A DNA stretch of 9,268 nucleotides from Candidatus Nomurabacteria bacterium. GTDB taxonomy: Bacteria; Patescibacteriota; Minisyncoccia; Phycocordibacterales; UBA9973. The translations under genes and the position numbers were made by a program. The first letter of the stretch is position 1, and every line of letters begins with the position of its first letter. The DNA lies in assembly GCA_021413625.1 (NCBI GenBank), contig JAIOPY010000043.1:1-9268 (forward strand), read 5' to 3'. Of the stretch, positions 1 to 4,673 are shown in pieces. The notes under the pieces are model-generated. The model was not told where the DNA came from. It did not search any database and worked only from the letters and a program-made list of their open reading frames with translations.

Positions 1-269
1 GGCTCGCAGGTAGTACTTGTGATTCGGATGACAAATATACTGCTGGAGGTAATTATATTTTACTGCCTAAATTACATGAGAATAAAGACCAATTTGTGGC
101 TGTATTAGACACTGGGGCGTATCAGGATGCTCTAGCTTCACATCACTGTTTACTTGCAGCGCCTATGAAGATAATTGCCCAAGACGGTACCATAAAAATT
201 GCACGCAGAAGAGAAACTGCAGACTCTATCGGTAAGCTTTTTGGTTGGACTAACGGAGACCATAAATAG
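1..269 (+). CDS. C-terminal part of a fold-type III PLP-dependent decarboxylase, arginine decarboxylase-like (5' end outside window)
   Basis: The open frame enters from the left edge (first whole codon at 3) and ends at TAG 267-269, giving 88 residues. It contains the sequence TCDSDD close to the start, which matches the conserved CDSxD-type motif of ornithine/arginine/diaminopimelate decarboxylases (alanine-racemase-like fold); its Cys and Asp lie at the dimer-interface active site. Further on come NYILLP, DTGAYQ and HHCL, the C-terminal beta-domain pattern of arginine-decarboxylase-like proteins. The known family reaction is decarboxylation of a basic amino acid, commonly as the first step of polyamine synthesis. 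Exact substrate cannot be told from this piece. The stop is only 3 nt before the ATG of the DUF192 gene, so the two are probably cotranscribed. Confidence 0.72.
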   Translation, partial: LAGSTCDSDDKYTAGGNYILLPKLHENKDQFVAVLDTGAYQDALASHHCLLAAPMKIIAQDGTIKIARRRETADSIGKLFGWTNGDHK

Positions 270-272
270 TTT

Positions 273-710
273 ATGAAGGATTATATTAAGTGGGTTGTGG
301 TTGTTGGCTTCTTGGCTTTTTTAGTCTTTCTTTTGGTTAGCAATCAATCTCATAACTTAAATAAGAATATAAAAATAGGAGGAGTAGTTTTAAAAACAGA
401 ACTTGCCGATACTGTTGAAAAAAGAATTCAAGGCTTGTCTGGCAGAGAAGTGTTTAAAGAAGATGAGAGCATGCTTTTTATATTTGATTTTTCAGCTAAA
501 CATTCTTTTTGGATGAGAGATATGAATTTTGCGATAGATATTATTTGGTTGGATGAAAATAAAGAAGTGGTGTCAATTCAAAAAAATGCCGAACCAAGCT
601 CTTACCCTAATATTTTTGTGCCTACAGTGAAAGCTCTTTATGTTTTAGAAGTTGTCTCTGGTTTTGTAGAAAAAAATAATTTAAAAGTGGGGGATAAGGC
701 AGAGTTTTAA
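273..710 (+). CDS. DUF192 family membrane-anchored protein
   Basis: 145 aa. Residues about 7-23 form one hydrophobic segment after a Lys, a signal anchor or uncleaved signal peptide, so the domain should lie outside the membrane. The rest fits DUF192 (COG1430): a V-L-x-T-E-L-A-D-T strand, 'ERxxGLxxR'-like KRIQGLSGR, then MLFIFDF, the hallmark SFWMRDM, DIIWLDENKEVVSI, and YVLEVVSGFVEKN with a closing VGDKAEF. The molecular function of DUF192 is not established. No Shine-Dalgarno is present before the ATG (upstream CATAAATAGTTT). It follows the decarboxylase by 3 nt, probably as a second operon gene, and a strong hairpin ends the unit 21 nt downstream. Family confidence is high; role unknown. 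Confidence 0.9.
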   Translation: MKDYIKWVVVVGFLAFLVFLLVSNQSHNLNKNIKIGGVVLKTELADTVEKRIQGLSGREVFKEDESMLFIFDFSAKHSFWMRDMNFAIDIIWLDENKEVVSIQKNAEPSSYPNIFVPTVKALYVLEVVSGFVEKNNLKVGDKAEF

Positions 711-730
711 CTTTTAGTCTCCAAAAGAAA

Positions 731-751
731 ACTCCGCCTTTTGGGCGGAGT
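731..751. terminator. Bidirectional intrinsic terminator between DUF192 gene and rnpB
   Basis: ACTCCGCC (731-738) pairs with GGCGGAGT (744-751) around a 5-nt loop. On the minus strand it is followed by TTTTCTTTT, a good U-tract, so it probably ends RNase P RNA. On the plus strand the following CCTCATTTTATT is weaker but would serve the DUF192 operon. Confidence 0.8.
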
Positions 752-762
752 CCTCATTTTAT

Positions 763-1110
763 TGTAGGTGTCTATAAGCCGAATTCTGTTTCCCGCCGAG
801 GCGGGATGATAGCAATTTGTCTAGGTCCTCGGTTGCCCTCGGACTCAAGCGATTCTTCCCGCCAAAGGCAGGACACGATCTTGCACAGAGGTAAGGATTT
901 AGCCGTTTCACCCCCGCTTTTCAGCGGGGCTATTCCTCAGATTTCTCTTTGGAACTCCCTTGCTTTCGCTTGGGACGTCTCTGCTCGCACCTATATATCG
1001 CTATATGTGGGTGTTACCCACTACCATTCCCATCCCGCCTTCGCGGGACTCGCTGTGTTCGGACTTTCCTCTCCGACTTTAAAGCCAGAGTAGCTATCCA
1101 ACACCTACAT
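763..1110 (-). ncRNA. rnpB: RNase P RNA, compact bacterial type lacking P13/P14
   Basis: Catalytic RNA that trims 5' leaders from pre-tRNA. On the minus strand the conserved core is plain: GAGGAAAGTCCGAAC near the 5' end (P4/CR-I), GTGAAACGG (J11/12 region), GCAAGATC, CGCTTGAG, and ACAGAATTCGGCTTATA at the 3' end (CR-V). P1 closes as TGTAGGTGT/ACACCTACA and P2 as GATAGC/GCTATC. P3 is short. P9 is GTGGG-TAACA-CCCAC. P12 is CCCCGC/GCGGGG (912-929). A P18 helix carries a GCAA tetraloop. A P19-like hairpin TCCCGC/GCGGGA sits at 791-806. Oddities: nothing corresponds to P13/P14 between GTGAAACGGC and TAAATCC, and the P15-P17 region is one simple hairpin with a TTT loop (857-873), so the GGU that pairs with tRNA CCA is not visible. 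Length 348 nt. Confidence 0.95.
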
Positions 1111-1114
1111 GAAA

Positions 1115-1143
1115 AGTATAGCATATTGCCATTTTACTTGCAT
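1115..1143 (-). promoter_or_regulatory. rnpB promoter (left arm of symmetric divergent promoter)
   Basis: Read on minus: -35 ATGCAA (1143-1138), 17-bp spacer, extended -10 TATGC-TATACT (TATACT at 1120-1115). The -10 ends 4 nt upstream of the P1 helix of RNase P RNA, so the mature 5' end is very near the transcription start. Confidence 0.7.
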
Positions 1144-1166
1144 TATTTTTATAAGTATGCTATACT
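1138..1166 (+). promoter_or_regulatory. Plus-strand promoter (right arm of symmetric divergent promoter)
   Basis: -35 TTGCAT (1138-1143), exactly 17-bp spacer, extended -10 TATGC-TATACT (1161-1166). It is the mirror image of the rnpB promoter: AGTATAGCATA (1115-1125) is the perfect reverse complement of TATGCTATACT (1156-1166), and the two -35 hexamers are the same six base pairs. Predicted start is about 1173. The nearest plus-strand protein gene lies far downstream past a terminator. Confidence 0.5.
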
Positions 1167-1172
1167 ACCATT

Positions 1173-1252
1173 GTGAGTGTAAGGTAAAACTTGCATTATT
1201 CGTAAACAACATAAGTGCCACAAAAACACCCCGCAAGGGGTGTTTTTGTTTG
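1173..1252 (+). ncRNA. Candidate small RNA of about 80 nt (unverified)
   Basis: Bounded by the predicted plus-strand promoter and the 12-bp hairpin at 1221-1248 with GTTTTTGTTT after it. There is no ATG-started reading frame of note inside. The 12-nt ACTTGCATTATT at 1189-1200 repeats the promoter core at 1136-1147. The hairpin also serves as terminator of the minus-strand DedA gene, so its presence does not by itself prove a plus-strand RNA. No family recognised. Confidence 0.3.
1221..1248. terminator. Bidirectional intrinsic terminator, 12-bp stem with GCAA loop
   Basis: CAAAAACACCCC (1221-1232) pairs perfectly with GGGGTGTTTTTG (1237-1248) around a GCAA tetraloop. T-runs within the stem on both strands make it functional both ways. 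It lies 10 nt beyond the DedA stop codon on the minus strand. Confidence 0.85.
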
Positions 1253-1258
1253 GAGTAT

Positions 1259-1906
1259 TTATTCTTTTTTTAGTCCTCCTTTTAGAAAACCGTTTATTTT
1301 TCCTATATTGTTTTTTATGTTTAGATAATCGTGAAATTTTTTGAATATTTTTCCTTTTTTAAATAAAGAAAACAAGACAAAAAATGGGATAATAAGTACT
1401 AAGGTTAAGAATAATTGTTTTTCAAATAAAATACCTCCAAAATAATAAAATGCTGCGAGCGGTGGTACGCTAGCAAGGAGCGACGTGATAAAGAATTTTC
1501 CAAAGCTCATTTTTGTAAGCCCAGCCACATAACTCAAGTAATCAAAAATTAAAACTGTACCCATCCTAACAAATACCAAACCCCAAAAACCTCCGCTTTT
1601 ATTTATTCTCTCTTCCCAGATATGAATTTTACTTACATCAATAAAACTCTTTACAACTGGTTCACCAAATTTTCTACCAATATAAAAGTTTATACAACTA
1701 CCTAGCATTACGCTGATTTCTGCATAAATAAATCCTGCCATTTTGGTGAAAAAGGCCAAGTTTATGATGTCTATTGGGGTGCCTGGGATGGGGGCAACTA
1801 CTATAGCTAAAGTTCGCAGAAATATAGAAATGAGTGGAGCTAGAGAAACGTGAATTTCAAGATAAGCTTTTACTAAGTCCGAGTACGTTTGAATTATTTC
1901 CGACAT
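1259..1906 (-). CDS. DedA/VTT (TVP38/TMEM64-like) family integral membrane protein
   Basis: 215 aa. The VTT-domain signature is visible: VAPIPGTPIDIINLAFF (about 37-53), the re-entrant segment with the conserved Pro-Gly; GSCINFYIGRKFG (69-81) with the G-x(7)-GRxFG pattern; and FVRMGTVLIFDYLSYVAGLTKM (112-133), the second half-domain with the family Arg and Y-x-A-G. Several further membrane segments follow, then a Lys-rich cytoplasmic tail. Known DedA/VTT proteins affect membrane homeostasis and act as lipid scramblases or undecaprenyl-phosphate transporters; the substrate here is unknown. Upstream on minus a TATAAT (1921-1916) ends 9 nt before the ATG with no Shine-Dalgarno, so the mRNA has almost no leader. 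It stands alone between RNA-A and the terminator at 1221-1248. Confidence 0.88.
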   Translation of the reverse strand: MSEIIQTYSDLVKAYLEIHVSLAPLISIFLRTLAIVVAPIPGTPIDIINLAFFTKMAGFIYAEISVMLGSCINFYIGRKFGEPVVKSFIDVSKIHIWEERINKSGGFWGLVFVRMGTVLIFDYLSYVAGLTKMSFGKFFITSLLASVPPLAAFYYFGGILFEKQLFLTLVLIIPFFVLFSLFKKGKIFKKFHDYLNIKNNIGKINGFLKGGLKKE

Positions 1907-1915
1907 TGTTTATTA

Positions 1916-1921
1916 ATTATA
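1916..1921 (-). promoter_or_regulatory. -10 box of the DedA/VTT gene
   Basis: TATAAT on minus, 9 nt before the ATG. No convincing -35 hexamer. Predicted 5' UTR is only 1-4 nt. Confidence 0.5.
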
Positions 1922-1944
1922 CCTTATCAAGTGATTTTTAAAAA

Positions 1945-2326
1945 TAAAAATATAAAAGGCCCAGAGACATTCGCTTGCGCAAACATCTCTGGGCCCTGGG
2001 GTAGGGTGCGACCAGCTAGCTACTATCATTCTTTAAACGTCCCTAGGCAAAGAAGGGAAGTTGAGAGACGCAGAATGAAGTCTTTGCTCCGCACACCAAA
2101 TGTTTGGGTCCGTTGGGAGAACGGAACCCTGGCACGTTGGGAATGTGCCTACACGGTTGCCAGCTGGCGTAGTTCACGCCAAAAGTAAACCGCTCTCCAG
2201 TACCGAACCACCAGCTTCTGGCGAAGCTTGGCAATTCTGTATGGAGATACGAACCGAAGAACCGGCACGGAGACGACGACGCACGCCGAGTAAACGAATA
2301 GCTCGTACATGTGGTGTTCTCCTCGC
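1945..2326 (-). ncRNA. RNA-A: GC-rich structured RNA of unknown family (about 375 nt)
   Basis: No convincing protein fits this stretch, which is far richer in G+C than its AT-rich neighbours. A near-consensus promoter (2332-2360) predicts a start near 2325, and a strong intrinsic terminator (1958-1995) ends it. In between are consecutive hairpins (plus coordinates): AGCTTC/GAAGCT (2213-2228), TGGCGT/ACGCCA (2165-2181), GGCAC/GTGCC (2131-2149), TCCGTT/AACGGA with a flanking GGG/CCC (2106-2129) and GCAAAGA/TCTTTGC (2047-2087). It shares with RNA-B the blocks TTGGCGTGAAC (2182-2172) and GTGTGCGGAGC (2096-2086), in the same order. I see no tRNA-like end (not tmRNA), no SRP domain and no RNase P core. 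A 53-codon frame (2310-2149) lies inside it; see findings. Confidence 0.65.
1958..1995 (-). terminator. Terminator of RNA-A
   Basis: On minus GGCCCAGAGA (1995-1986) pairs perfectly with TCTCTGGGCC (1967-1958), and the inner bases can pair further. It is followed by TTTTATATTTTTATTTTT. The T-tract is only on the minus side, which fixes the direction of RNA-A. Confidence 0.88.
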
Positions 2327-2331
2327 CTAAG

Positions 2332-2360
2332 AGGATAGCAATAAATTACAAAAATGTCAA
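2332..2360 (-). promoter_or_regulatory. Promoter of RNA-A
   Basis: On minus: consensus -35 TTGACA (2360-2355), 17-bp spacer, extended -10 TTGC-TATCCT (TATCCT at 2337-2332). This is the strongest -35 of the window together with that of the kinase gene. The -35 begins 1 nt past the stop codon of the upstream 70-aa ORF. Confidence 0.8.
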
Positions 2361-2361
2361 G

Positions 2362-2574
2362 TCAAAATGTATCTCCTAGAGTTTTATTTACTCCAAGCTC
2401 AACCTCTAGCCCCCTTTTTTCTTCTTCCAGTTTATTCTTAGTTTTCCGTCCTTCTTCTGTCCAAGTGTTGCTGATATTTGCTAGCGCCAAATCAATAGCA
2501 AAAAGTCGGGCTTGTATTCTGCCTATTTTTTCAGATTCGGTTTCAATTCTACTTTTTTGTGGCTGTTCTTCCAT
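2362..2574 (-). CDS. Small hypothetical coiled-coil protein (70 aa)
   Basis: 70 aa, rich in Glu, Lys and Arg, with heptad-like hydrophobic spacing over residues about 13-66 (IGRIQARLFAIDLALANI, then KNKLEEEKRGLEVEL), suggesting two helices forming a hairpin or coiled coil. No signal peptide, membrane segment or catalytic motif, and no family recognised. Codon choice is AT-leaning like the other protein genes, unlike the GC-rich RNAs on either side, which supports a real gene. An extended -10, TTGG-TATAAT (2586-2581), ends 6 nt before the ATG with no Shine-Dalgarno: a leaderless start. It is divergent from RNA-B and lies directly upstream of RNA-A on the same strand without a terminator between them, so read-through into RNA-A is possible. 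Confidence 0.65.
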   Translation of the reverse strand: MEEQPQKSRIETESEKIGRIQARLFAIDLALANISNTWTEEGRKTKNKLEEEKRGLEVELGVNKTLGDTF

Positions 2575-2580
2575 ACTTGT

Positions 2581-2586
2581 ATTATA
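2581..2586 (-). promoter_or_regulatory. Extended -10 box of the 70-aa ORF
   Basis: Minus strand TTGG-TATAAT, where TG-N-TATAAT is an extended -10. It ends 6 nt before the ATG, so the start codon should be at or next to +1. Confidence 0.6.
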
Positions 2587-2605
2587 CCAATTTTATTTTT
2601 AGGGG

Positions 2606-2634
2606 TTGATTTATACCTTAAATTTTGCTAAATT
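2606..2634 (+). promoter_or_regulatory. Promoter of RNA-B
   Basis: -35 TTGATT (2606-2611), exactly 17-bp spacer, extended -10 TTGC-TAAATT (TAAATT at 2629-2634). Predicted start is near 2641. It is back to back with the 70-aa ORF promoter. Confidence 0.65.
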
Positions 2635-2639
2635 TCAAG

Positions 2640-2973
2640 GGAAAGACGAGAGGTTCTCGTCTAAAGCATAGGTCTTCTTTCGGGAGGTCTTGGCGTGAAC
2701 GGATGCAACAACGGAAGTGATTGGCCCACGGTTCACCCGTGGCCTGGTCCTGTCGGTAGTTCACGGATTCTGCGCCCTCAAGCGCTGTCTGTTGAACTGC
2801 CACTGAGCGTCGTGGACATCAGGTGTGTGCGGAGCGAAGCTGTCTTCCCACCCACAGTGCCATTCCCCACCGACGACGAAGCTCTCGGCTCTGAGAGCTA
2901 GACGACACCGATGGTGTCGTAGATGTGCGGAACTGTGCCCTCGTTGTTCACTCAGCGAGGGCCGTTTCTTTTT
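2640..2973 (+). ncRNA. RNA-B: second GC-rich structured RNA, related to RNA-A (about 330 nt)
   Basis: Promoter at 2606-2634, intrinsic terminator at 2937-2973, no convincing reading frame. Hairpins that can be read by eye: AGACGAG/CTCGTCT (2644-2662); CACGG/CCGTG extended to GG/CC around a bulge (2723-2744); a long-range GGTAGTTCA/TGAACTGCC stem (2755-2763 with 2793-2801, one G-U) enclosing a smaller GCG/CGC arm; AGCTCTC/GAGAGCT (2880-2899); and ACGACACC/GGTGTCGT (2902-2920). The blocks TTGGCGTGAAC (2690-2700) and GTGTGCGGAGC (2825-2835) are identical to blocks in RNA-A, in the same order, with a GGC...GCC hairpin and a second stem between them in both. TGTGCGGA recurs near 2923-2930. Not tmRNA, SRP, 6S or RNase P by any motif I know. 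Confidence 0.65.
2937..2973 (+). terminator. Terminator of RNA-B
   Basis: GCCCTCG (2937-2943) pairs with CGAGGGC (2956-2962), followed by CGTTTCTTTTT. The T-tract is on plus only, which fixes the direction of RNA-B. Confidence 0.88.
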
Positions 2974-2981
2974 AAGTGTAA

Positions 2982-2987
2982 TATAAT
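2982..2987 (+). promoter_or_regulatory. -10 box of the uracil-DNA glycosylase gene
   Basis: TATAAT ends 6 nt before the ATG at 2994. It starts 9 nt after the T-tract of RNA-B, so the gene is insulated from RNA-B and probably leaderless. No clear -35. Confidence 0.55.
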
Positions 2988-2993
2988 TATTAT

Positions 2994-3569
2994 ATGTCTG
3001 ACTTAAAAGCTGAACAACTAAAGAATATTCATGAAAGATGGTTAAAGGATTGCGAGTGTGAATTGAAAAAAGTTGCCACACAAGGTGTACCAGGACATGG
3101 CAACCCCGAAGCCGAGATTGTATTTATTGGTGAAGCTCCAGGAAAAGATGAAGATAAAATCGGACAACCTTTTGTGGGCGCAGCGGGGAAGTTTTTAAAT
3201 GAAATGCTTTTAAGCATAAATTTAAAAAGAGAAGATGTTTATATAACAAATATAGTTAAATATCGTCCGCCAGGTAATCGTGACCCTTTGCCACAAGAGG
3301 TGGAGTTTTGCGCTAAGTGGCTAGAAGAAGAGTTGCAAACCATTAAACCTAAGTTAATAGTTTTTCTCGGCAGACATGCCCTACAACACTTTTTTCCAAA
3401 TGAAAAGATTTCCGCCGTGCATGGAAAAATTTTAAAAAAGAAAATGAAAATAGGGGACACATTTTTTGCCCTTTATCACCCAGCTGCGGCGCTTCACAAT
3501 GGTTCTATGCGTGAGGTTTTAATGAGTGATTTTAAAAAACTACCAAAAGCAATAGAGAAAATATCTTAA
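2994..3569 (+). CDS. Type-4-like uracil-DNA glycosylase
   Basis: 191 aa, the usual length for family 4. Removes uracil from DNA to start base-excision repair in the cytoplasm. Visible motifs are VPGHGN (32-37), the catalytic motif GEAPGKDED (46-54), [12 protein letters not shown] (57-68), [14 protein letters not shown] (85-98) and, near the C-terminus, YHPAAALHN in place of the more common HPSxxxR. Family 4 normally holds a 4Fe-4S cluster with C-x2-C, the Cys of KCRPP, and a later Cys. Here the N-terminal pair is C20-E-C22, the third ligand position is Tyr90, and Cys106 is kept, so a complete cluster is doubtful. The start at 2994 is favoured by the TATAAT six bases upstream. It converges with the kinase gene with 3 nt between the stop codons and no terminator visible. 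Confidence 0.88.
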   Translation: MSDLKAEQLKNIHERWLKDCECELKKVATQGVPGHGNPEAEIVFIGEAPGKDEDKIGQPFVGAAGKFLNEMLLSINLKREDVYITNIVKYRPPGNRDPLPQEVEFCAKWLEEELQTIKPKLIVFLGRHALQHFFPNEKISAVHGKILKKKMKIGDTFFALYHPAAALHNGSMREVLMSDFKKLPKAIEKIS

Positions 3570-3572
3570 ATT

Positions 3573-4181
3573 TTATTTTTCAAACCAGAAATATCTGTCA
3601 GCGTAGTCTGGGTAATTAGCTTTTATCATCTCTATCATTTTTTTAGAAGCCTCTTCTGGTGTTCCAACATTATCAATATGATAAACAGGGTGTCCAGCAC
3701 ATTCATTTTCTATTATGTCTTCTACTTTTTTTGATAAATCATATGAAATATCAGTAACCCTTCTAAACCTAGTAATATTTGGCTGACTCAACATTATCTT
3801 ATGTTTATCCTTATCAGATACAAAAACTCTAAAGAAAATAACTCTGTCCATTGGAAGAAATTTTGGTAAAAGCTGAGCGCCATCAATTATATAGTTCTCT
3901 CCGGTGTGTTCAGCCGATTTAGTAATAGTATGAACTATTTTGCCGATTAATTCCGCTTCTTTAGTAATTTTCCCCCTTAAAAACTCTTTTTCTGTATTGT
4001 CGCGAATATACCAATTTTTTAATATTGGGTTTTCTGGTAGTACAGTTTTAATAGTTCGTATTATTGAAGAAAGACTGGTTCTTTGCATTATGCGCAAATC
4101 AGTCGCTAGTTGGTGAGCAAGCATTGTTTTACCTGAACCATATGTGCCACTCAAAATAATGATAAGTGGTCTCTTTTCCAT
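3573..4181 (-). CDS. P-loop kinase, 2-phosphoglycerate-kinase-like
   Basis: 202 aa. Residues 12-19 (GTYGSGKT) are a Walker A loop after a hydrophobic beta-strand. Residues 98-106 (IIDGAQLLP) resemble the IEGVHLVP segment of 2-phosphoglycerate kinases (COG2074), and the helical part between them fits small-molecule kinases of that group. FRVFVSDKDKHK (117-128) probably begins a strand and a lid helix. True 2PGK makes 2,3-bisphosphoglycerate in archaea; the substrate here is unknown, and a zeta-toxin- or AAA-like P-loop phosphotransferase cannot be excluded. Its promoter is the clearest of any protein gene here: TTGACA (4217-4212), 17 bp, TTAAAT (4194-4189), then 7 nt to the ATG with no Shine-Dalgarno. 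It is monocistronic on minus. Confidence 0.7.
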   Translation of the reverse strand: MEKRPLIIILSGTYGSGKTMLAHQLATDLRIMQRTSLSSIIRTIKTVLPENPILKNWYIRDNTEKEFLRGKITKEAELIGKIVHTITKSAEHTGENYIIDGAQLLPKFLPMDRVIFFRVFVSDKDKHKIMLSQPNITRFRRVTDISYDLSKKVEDIIENECAGHPVYHIDNVGTPEEASKKMIEMIKANYPDYADRYFWFEK

Positions 4182-4188
4182 TACATTA

Positions 4189-4217
4189 ATTTAATAAATA
4201 AATAGGCAAAATGTCAA
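4189..4217 (-). promoter_or_regulatory. Promoter of the P-loop kinase gene
   Basis: Consensus -35 TTGACA (4217-4212), 17-bp spacer, -10 TTAAAT (4194-4189), 7 nt before the ATG. Predicts a leaderless or near-leaderless mRNA. Confidence 0.7.
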
Positions 4218-4236
4218 TATCTGAATGTTGGCAACT

Positions 4237-4273
4237 AAAAAACCGCTCTATCTAAATAATAGTGCGGTTTTTT
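4237..4273. terminator. Intrinsic terminator downstream of the DUF4383 gene
   Basis: AAAAAACCGC (4237-4246) pairs perfectly with GCGGTTTTTT (4264-4273). The 17-nt loop can form a further short stem. T-runs on both strands. It lies 21 nt past the DUF4383 stop on minus and separates it from the kinase promoter. Confidence 0.8.
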
Positions 4274-4293
4274 GAGCGGAAGTCTTTAATTAT

Positions 4294-4653
4294 TTACATT
4301 CCCATAGAATCTCTTTTAAAGCCTACCATAAGAGCTAAAACAGCAATCACTAAATGAAGTAAATTGTCTGCCATATTTACTCCAATCAAACCCAATACTG
4401 TGCTACCTTGCACAAAACCAGCTACAGTAACAACCAAGTAAACAACGCCAAAAACTTTAAAGAAAGTTTTTGGAGCACTACTTGCAAACATAAGTGCCAA
4501 GACACCAGTGAGTAGGTGAATGACGTTATGAAGCATATCCACTTCAAAAATACCGAGCAGATGTCCGTTTGAAGTTACGCCTGGTACAAAACCAAGGACT
4601 CCAACTGCCAACATAACTACTCCGAACCATTTTGCCAATTTTGATGTATCCAT
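4294..4653 (-). CDS. DUF4383 family four-helix membrane protein
   Basis: 119 aa with four predicted membrane helices in two similar halves. Each half carries a G-F-V/P-G or GFVQG turn and a D-x2-HN/DN-x-(I/L)-H(L)L pattern (DMLHNVIHLLTG, DNLLHLVIAV), characteristic of DUF4383. Function of the family is unknown. The start at 4653 (MDTSKLAKW) is preferred over an in-frame ATG at 4737 because a TATAAT (4665-4660) ends exactly 6 nt before it, and the 28 extra residues would precede that promoter and run into csoR regulatory DNA. It is divergent from csoR with a shared intergenic region of 114 bp, so a link to copper stress is possible but not shown. Confidence 0.85.
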   Translation of the reverse strand: MDTSKLAKWFGVVMLAVGVLGFVPGVTSNGHLLGIFEVDMLHNVIHLLTGVLALMFASSAPKTFFKVFGVVYLVVTVAGFVQGSTVLGLIGVNMADNLLHLVIAVLALMVGFKRDSMGM

Positions 4654-4659
4654 AGATTT

Positions 4660-4665
4660 ATTATA
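4660..4665 (-). promoter_or_regulatory. -10 box of the DUF4383 gene
   Basis: TATAAT on minus, 6 nt before the ATG at 4653. A second TATAAT on minus at 4696-4691 (TGG-TATAAT, extended) could serve as an alternative upstream start. Confidence 0.6.
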
Positions 4666-4673
4666 AATATTAA

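Noticed and set aside
806..1176. Two plus-strand open frames of 95 and 75 codons
   Set aside because: They are antisense to RNase P RNA, whose conserved core explains the sequence; the peptides are Ser/Leu-rich without any recognisable domain.
1889..2330. Open frames of 99, 76 (plus) and 63 (minus) codons
   Set aside because: They overlap each other inside RNA-A, have GC-rich codons unlike the neighbours and Arg/Ser/Trp-rich peptides, and hairpins plus promoter and terminator explain the region better.
2354..2602. Plus-strand 82-codon Ser/Leu/Phe-rich frame
   Set aside because: Mirror of the charged minus-strand 70-aa ORF, which has the leaderless promoter.
1945..2973. tmRNA (ssrA) or SRP RNA as the identity of RNA-A or RNA-B
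   Set aside because: No tRNA-like acceptor pairing of the ends, no T-arm GGTTCGA, no tag frame, and no SRP GGAA/AGCAGC helix could be found on either strand.
2618..3081. Open frames of 61 and 106 (minus) and 68 (plus) codons
   Set aside because: They cross RNA-B, and the longest also runs into the glycosylase gene in antisense; none has a start signal of the type used by real genes here.
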